From assembly GCA_002067405.1 (NCBI GenBank), contig MVRP01000003.1, positions 41,562 through 105,561 on the forward strand: a DNA stretch of 64,000 bases, written 5' to 3'. Every line of letters begins with the position of its first letter. Position 1 is the stretch's first letter. The translations under genes were made by a program, and so were the position numbers. This document shows positions 59,923 to 64,000 of the stretch, in pieces. The stretch is from Syntrophorhabdaceae bacterium PtaU1.Bin034 (GTDB taxonomy: Bacteria; Desulfobacterota_G; Syntrophorhabdia; Syntrophorhabdales; WCHB1-27). A model generated the notes under the pieces. The model made no database searches and had not been told where the DNA came from. It saw only the letters and a list, made by a program, of their open reading frames with translations.

Positions 59923-61715
59923 GCCTTGCCGGGAACAATAGCTTCAAACTTGCAAAGCTGTGCGCAAAGACCGCAGCCCGGGCACTGCAGCTTATTGATG
60001 AACACAGTCCCTTTTCTCTTCTTGCCGTCTGCCGTTGCGCCTTCCTGTTCAACCCAGCTGATTGCAGGGCAGCTGATCTCCAGACATACCTTGCAGCCAC
60101 GGCACTTGTCGGTGTCGATCGCGTAGAAAGGATGCTCGAATTTCCTCTTTTCCCTTCTGTGGAGCATGCAGGGGCCATTCTGAGTAATGACCACTGATGC
60201 CTCATTCCTGTTCACTTCTTCCTTGATGGTCTTCATGGTCTCTTCGAGGTTGTAAGGATCGACCTTGGCAATGTGTTTTACGCCCAGTGCTTTGACAAGC
60301 TCTTCGTAGTTGACCATATTTGCCGGCTCGCCCTTTACGGTGTAGCCTGTACCTGCATGTTCCTGGAGGCCGGTCATACCGGTGATGCGGTTGTCAAGGA
60401 TGATTGTTGTGGCATACCCCTTGTTGTAGACCGTGTCGACAACCGGGTCGATGCCCATGTGCAGGAACGTCGAGTCGCCAAGCACTGCACAGATTTTGCC
60501 CAGCCCTTCTTCTCCCAGGGCCTTTCCCGCGCCGTACGCCTGCCCTATGCCGCCACCCATGCATATTGTCGTGTGAACCGCGCCGATAGGAGGCGCCGAG
60601 GCCAGGGTGTAGCAGCCGATGTCGCCGAATACGAAGAGGCCCAGCTTCTTGAGGGCGGTAAAGAGCGCCCTGTGCGAGCAGCCGGGGCATAGATTCGGCG
60701 GTCTTCTCGGCAGGTCTTCCTGTTTGATCCTGGGTTTCGGGGTTTTGTACTTTTTGCCGAGAATCGACCTCTCCACGGTTTCGGGAGAGAGCTCAAACAT
60801 AGTAGGAATGATATCTTTGCCGTGCCAGACTTTGTAGCCGAGGGCCTTTATCTCTGTTTCAAAGAAAGGATCAAGTTCTTCGACCACGATGACTTTCTTC
60901 ACTTTCGCGAAGAACTCTGCAAGAAGTTTCTTCGGAAGCGGCCACACCATGCCGAGCTTCAGATAGGAGTAATTCGGAAAAACCTCCTTGGCATACATGT
61001 AGGCACCGCCCGTTGCGATAATCCCCACGCTCGGGTCGTTGATCTCTATGGAATTGCCCGGGAATTCGTTTGCATACTCCTCGAGTTTCTTCATCCTCTC
61101 CTCGATGAATACCCGTCGCACACGCACGTTTGCGGGCACCATCACGTACTTCTGAGGGTTCTTCTCGAGTCCCAGGGGTATCGGCGAGGGTTTCCGGTCT
61201 TCTTCCTCGACGAGCGAATCCGAGTGGGAGACCCTCGTTGAGCCTTTCACCAGCACCGGTGTGTCGAACTTCTCGCTAATCTCAAAGGCGATCTTCGCGA
61301 AGTCTTTGCACTCTTGGGCATCGCCGGGCTCAAGCATCGGTACCTTGGCAAAACGCGCCCAGTTACGGCTGTCCTGCTCGTTCTGGGAGCTGTGGACGCT
61401 GGGGTCGTCAGCAACGATAATGACGAAACCGCCCTTGATCCCCGTATAAGACAGCGTCATGAAAGGGTCTGACGCAACGTTCAAACCGACATGCTTCATG
61501 CATGCCATAGACCGTGCACCGGCAAAAGCAGCACCAGACGCCACTTCGACGGCCACCTTTTCGTTTGGAGCCCATTCCGCGTAAATCTCAGGATACTTGG
61601 CGATTTCCGCCAGTATCTCGCTGCTGGGCGTCCCGGGGTAGGCAGCGGCTACTGTCACGCCTGCCTCCCAGGCACCTCTCGCAATTGCTTCGTTTCCTTG
61701 CAATACTTTTTTCAT
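59919..61715 (-). CDS. iorA: Indolepyruvate:ferredoxin oxidoreductase alpha subunit
   Basis: The 598-residue protein holds a pyrimidine-type domain (AYPGTPSSEILAEIAKYPEI), a TPP-binding part (GDSTFLHMGIDPVVDTVYNK, LDNRITGMTGLQEHAGTG) and two 4Fe-4S ferredoxin motifs at the end (CRGCKVCLEISCP; CPGCGLCAQLC). An additional LCPGCSHRA motif precedes the TPP domain, as usual. GGGGGGAA lies before the ATG. Together with iorB it forms a terminated two-gene operon. Confidence 0.96.
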   Translation of the reverse strand: MKKVLQGNEAIARGAWEAGVTVAAAYPGTPSSEILAEIAKYPEIYAEWAPNEKVAVEVASGAAFAGARSMACMKHVGLNVASDPFMTLSYTGIKGGFVIIVADDPSVHSSQNEQDSRNWARFAKVPMLEPGDAQECKDFAKIAFEISEKFDTPVLVKGSTRVSHSDSLVEEEDRKPSPIPLGLEKNPQKYVMVPANVRVRRVFIEERMKKLEEYANEFPGNSIEINDPSVGIIATGGAYMYAKEVFPNYSYLKLGMVWPLPKKLLAEFFAKVKKVIVVEELDPFFETEIKALGYKVWHGKDIIPTMFELSPETVERSILGKKYKTPKPRIKQEDLPRRPPNLCPGCSHRALFTALKKLGLFVFGDIGCYTLASAPPIGAVHTTICMGGGIGQAYGAGKALGEEGLGKICAVLGDSTFLHMGIDPVVDTVYNKGYATTIILDNRITGMTGLQEHAGTGYTVKGEPANMVNYEELVKALGVKHIAKVDPYNLEETMKTIKEEVNRNEASVVITQNGPCMLHRREKRKFEHPFYAIDTDKCRGCKVCLEISCPAISWVEQEGATADGKKRKGTVFINKLQCPGCGLCAQLCKFEAIVPGKA

Positions 61716-61955
61716 GTTCCCCCCATCTGGCTTAACGCCTGAGATTTTGTGGAGCCTAAAAACCCCCCAACTCGCTTGTATACAGATTAGTCATTATTTT
61801 TCTATAAGATGGTACTATTGTCAAGGAATTTGAATCGGTAATGCCAATGCCCTTTTTCAGCGTTTTTTGGCGAGACTTTGCTGCTCGGCTGGCGCCGCAG
61901 CAATCACCCTGCGGTTTTCCGTCCGGACCCGAACTGTTTTAGGCGAAAATTAACG

Positions 61956-63278
61956 CTACTCGGAAGCAGCGTACGAAGCAAGGGCGAAGACTATCTCTCT
62001 GGTTCCCTTCAGGCCCTCTTCGAGGTTCTTTACGGACAGCCTTTCGTTGACCCCGTGCATTCTCAAATGCTCTTCTTCGGTGAGGGTGACCGGGAAAAAG
62101 CCGTACGCGGTGATGCCCAGGTTGCGGAAGTAGCGCATGTCCGTTGCACCCGTCGTGAGAAAGGGGAGAACCGGCACCTCGCCCTTGATCTTCCGGACAG
62201 CCTTTGCTACCTGCCGGAAATAGGGTGTGCTGAAAGAGGAGGGAATGGAATCGGTTCTTCCCGCCAGCAGCACCTCGACCTCACGGCCGGCAACCCTTTT
62301 TACCTGGGCAAGGAAGTGCTCATGTGATACGTCGGGCAGGATCCTGGCATCGAAATAGGCAGTCGATTCCGTCGGAATGACATTCACTTTTTCGCCGCTT
62401 TTCAGCATAGTAAGGGTGACCGTGTTTCTCAGAAGGGCGTTAGCCACAGGGCTCTTGTCGATAAAATCGGAAAATGACTTATTGCGGAGGGCGTCCTTTA
62501 GGCTGGAGAACTTCACATTTCCGATCTTTCTGCCCTTCAGGAGGCCGTTCAGGTACCTGCTGACGATCTTGGTCGGCTTTACGGGCGACGGGGACGAGAT
62601 GATCCTGTTGGCTGCCCTGACAACTTTGTCGTTTGCATTATCCTTGTGCGGCATTGAGCCGTGCCCGCCCGTTCCCCTTGCCCGGATCATGAACTGGCAG
62701 ACCTTCTTCTCAGCGACTGAGACCTGGGCATGCAGCCGGCCTTCTTCTTCGACGATGCTGCCTCCCTCGCTAAGAACGAAGGAAGCATCCGCCAGATCTT
62801 CCACCTTCTGCAGCATGTATTCAACGCCCAGCCTTCCGCTCGTCTCTTCGTCGGCAGTGGCGAGAAAGATGATATCTTGTTCGGGTAGTATGCCCGCGCG
62901 GTGAAGCTCTATGAAAGAGAGGAGCTGGCAGATGACCTGGGATTTCATGTCTATAGCGCCTCTGCCGTATATGAAGCCGTCCCGTACCGCTCCGCTGAAA
63001 GGAGGCTCGACCCATCCCTCGTCGGTGGCCGGTACCACGTCAAGATGGCCTAGAAGCACAACGGGCTCCCCCGATCGCTTTCCCTTCAGGCGGGCCAGGA
63101 TGTTTGCCCTCTTTGGTTGTGGTGCATAGATATCCGCCTTGATGCCTTCCTTTTTCAGGACTGATTCCAGAAATTGAACGGCGACCTCCTCGTTGCCCGG
63201 TGGATTGGAGGTATCGAGTCTTATGAGCTCCGATAAAAGCTGTACAGCAACATCAACGGATTCTTCGGCTCCTGTCAT
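61956..63278 (-). CDS. M20-family metallopeptidase
   Basis: ATG at 63278 has GAGGGTG upstream; a longer frame to 63386 is less likely. The 440-residue product has the M20 marks: RLDTSNPPGNE, VLLGHLDVVPAT with the His-Asp ligands, GRGAIDMKSQ, ATADEETSGRLGVEYM and the dimerisation lid with RGTGGHGSMPH. The last ligand lies in LTEEEHLRMHGVNERL. It is of the CPG70/ACY1-like group that acts on peptides or acyl-amino acids. Cytoplasmic. Confidence 0.93.
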   Translation of the reverse strand: MTGAEESVDVAVQLLSELIRLDTSNPPGNEEVAVQFLESVLKKEGIKADIYAPQPKRANILARLKGKRSGEPVVLLGHLDVVPATDEGWVEPPFSGAVRDGFIYGRGAIDMKSQVICQLLSFIELHRAGILPEQDIIFLATADEETSGRLGVEYMLQKVEDLADASFVLSEGGSIVEEEGRLHAQVSVAEKKVCQFMIRARGTGGHGSMPHKDNANDKVVRAANRIISSPSPVKPTKIVSRYLNGLLKGRKIGNVKFSSLKDALRNKSFSDFIDKSPVANALLRNTVTLTMLKSGEKVNVIPTESTAYFDARILPDVSHEHFLAQVKRVAGREVEVLLAGRTDSIPSSFSTPYFRQVAKAVRKIKGEVPVLPFLTTGATDMRYFRNLGITAYGFFPVTLTEEEHLRMHGVNERLSVKNLEEGLKGTREIVFALASYAASE

Positions 63279-63404
63279 TATGCACCCTCGTTCTTTCCTT
63301 GTTTTGTTTGCATTGTGAAGATTGGTAGCGGCGAAGCCGTTCGCGTGCTCGCGTTCCACCTCAAAGAACCCGCAAGAGGAGGACAAAAGGAGATCGCGTG
63401 TCCC

Positions 63405-63434
63405 GCAAAAAGAAGTGGGGGGGGAAATCCCCCC
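63405..63434 (-). terminator. Terminator behind the small lysine-rich gene
   Basis: GGGGGG and CCCCCC pair around ATTT at 63419-63434; a pyrimidine-rich stretch with CTTCTTTTT follows on the minus strand. It begins five bases after the stop of the small gene. Confidence 0.6.
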
Positions 63435-63438
63435 GGAG

Positions 63439-63528
63439 CTACTTTTTATCCTTCTTTTCTTTCTTTGGCGCTTCTTTCTTCGCCGTCCCCGCTTTCTTGG
63501 TTCCGCAACCCTTAACTCCGCACGTCAT
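63439..63528 (-). CDS. Small lysine-rich protein with N-terminal cysteine pair
   Basis: A 29-codon frame starts with ATG at 63528, with GGGGGTG seven bases upstream, and is followed at once by a terminator. The product begins MTCGVKGCGTKKAG and ends in repeats of lysine, alanine and glutamate. The own ribosome site and terminator argue that it is a real monocistronic gene. A metal-bearing or nucleic-acid-binding peptide would fit, but no function is known to me. Confidence 0.55.
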   Translation of the reverse strand: MTCGVKGCGTKKAGTAKKEAPKKEKKDKK

Positions 63529-63594
63529 TCTCACTCACCCCCTTCCAACGCATGATAAGAAAACCGCGTTTTCTCGTCAATCGTAAGCGAACGA

Positions 63595-63813
63595 CTATAC
63601 GGACACAACTTCCTTGACCTCCGGGATCTCTTTCTTGAGCGCATTCTCGACACCCATTTTCAGGGTCATCATGCTCATCGGACAACTGCCGCACGCCCCG
63701 GTAAGCTTCACCTTGACGACGCCTTCAACCACATCGACAAGCTCTATATCTCCCCCGTCTCGCTGAAGCATGGGTCTTAGTTTACCTATTACCTGCTCGA
63801 TTTTTTCTTTCAT
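63595..63813 (-). CDS. Nfu-type iron-sulfur cluster scaffold (NifU C-terminal domain)
   Basis: The 72-residue protein is a stand-alone Nfu domain: IGKLRPMLQRDGGDIELVDV, VVKVKLTGACGSCPMSMMTL, KMGVENALKKEIPEVKEV. The CGSC pair binds a 4Fe-4S cluster between two subunits for delivery to other proteins. GGAGGAAGC precedes the ATG. Such short forms are common in anaerobes. Confidence 0.93.
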   Translation of the reverse strand: MKEKIEQVIGKLRPMLQRDGGDIELVDVVEGVVKVKLTGACGSCPMSMMTLKMGVENALKKEIPEVKEVVSV

Positions 63814-63919
63814 TGCTTCCTCCAGAATTGTTTTGGTCCCTCACAGGATTACCTAAGTATAAGCCTCACAAATCGTAGTGTAAAGGTGAATCGCCGCAAT
63901 AGAGGAAAGGCATGACCGG

Positions 63920-64000
63920 CTACTTCCCTCCCCTCAGCTTCACCATCTCCTCACAACTCGGCAGGTAGTCCTTCCCCGGAACGGTTATCATGTCCGACCC
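63920..64000 (-). CDS. C-terminal end of a gene running off the window
   Basis: A frame open at the window edge ends at 63920 after 26 visible residues (SDMITVPGKDYLPSCEEMVK and a short basic tail). The composition is natural and the next gene starts about 100 bases on. Too little remains to name it. Confidence 0.5.
   Translation of the reverse strand, partial: GSDMITVPGKDYLPSCEEMVKLRGGK

Noticed and set aside
61740..61830. iorA promoter with TTGACA
   Set aside because: TTGACA is present on the minus strand, but no acceptable -10 box lies at 16-18 bases, so no promoter is claimed.

Overview
The window reads as a chromosome piece from a GC-rich anaerobic bacterium, most likely of the deltaproteobacterial (Desulfobacterota) type, interrupted by a large integrative conjugative element (ICE). 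The anaerobe call rests on an indolepyruvate:ferredoxin oxidoreductase pair, FeoA/FeoB iron-uptake remnants behind a Fur box, a long multi-PAS hybrid histidine kinase and an F-type transfer apparatus. I cannot name the species; a Syntrophorhabdus-like syntroph is only a guess.

Layout. 1-2640 (minus strand): an iron-linked locus with a clear Fur box, several very small genes, a small STAS-like protein, a decayed feoA/feoB and a lipoprotein cut by the window edge. 3011-5782: a hybrid sensor kinase. About 5945-53586: the ICE, with its tyrosine integrase abutting, and its reading frame ending inside, an initiator tRNA-fMet gene (53568-53641). 53781-64000: ordinary chromosomal genes (MFS transporter, nitroreductase, DegT-type aminotransferase, M16 and M20 peptidases, IorAB, an Nfu-type protein). 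No left att copy was found, so the left ICE border is inferred.

The ICE is arranged in forward operons: (1) 6064-9215 primase-like, ArdC/metallopeptidase and a CCDC90-like pair; (2) 10946-15907 SbcD/SbcC-like pair plus a recombination-directionality-factor-like protein; (3) 16247-19177 a sigma-like factor and a ParB-like coiled-coil protein preceded by four phased palindromes; (4) 21869-35516 NusA-like protein, OmpA-like, DsbC, then TraA-L-E-K-B-V-C, two TraN-like proteins and TraW; (5) 37014-45565 TraU, TrbC, TrbI, TraF peptidase, TraF thioredoxin, TraH, TraG; (6) 47481-50617 NusG-like protein, an HD-domain protein (relaxase candidate) and membrane proteins; (7) 50704 to the integrase: ParM/ParR-like genes, an Xis-like protein and Int. 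The coupling ATPase, a RES-Xre toxin-antitoxin pair and a LuxR-type regulator lie on the opposite strand.

The most interesting point is transcriptional. The element carries its own sigma-like protein with a recognisable region 2 but no recognisable region 4, a NusA-like protein without the RNA-polymerase-binding N-terminal domain, and a NusG-like protein. Each of the seven forward operons is headed by one copy of the 9-mer AAGTAATAY (AGGTAATAC in the first), and I see no -35 box at the usual distance. This resembles phage T4 late transcription, where a sigma2-only factor reads a -10-only promoter. I propose, as inference, that this ICE has a private transcription programme built of a dedicated sigma factor, a -10-only promoter family and dedicated elongation factors.
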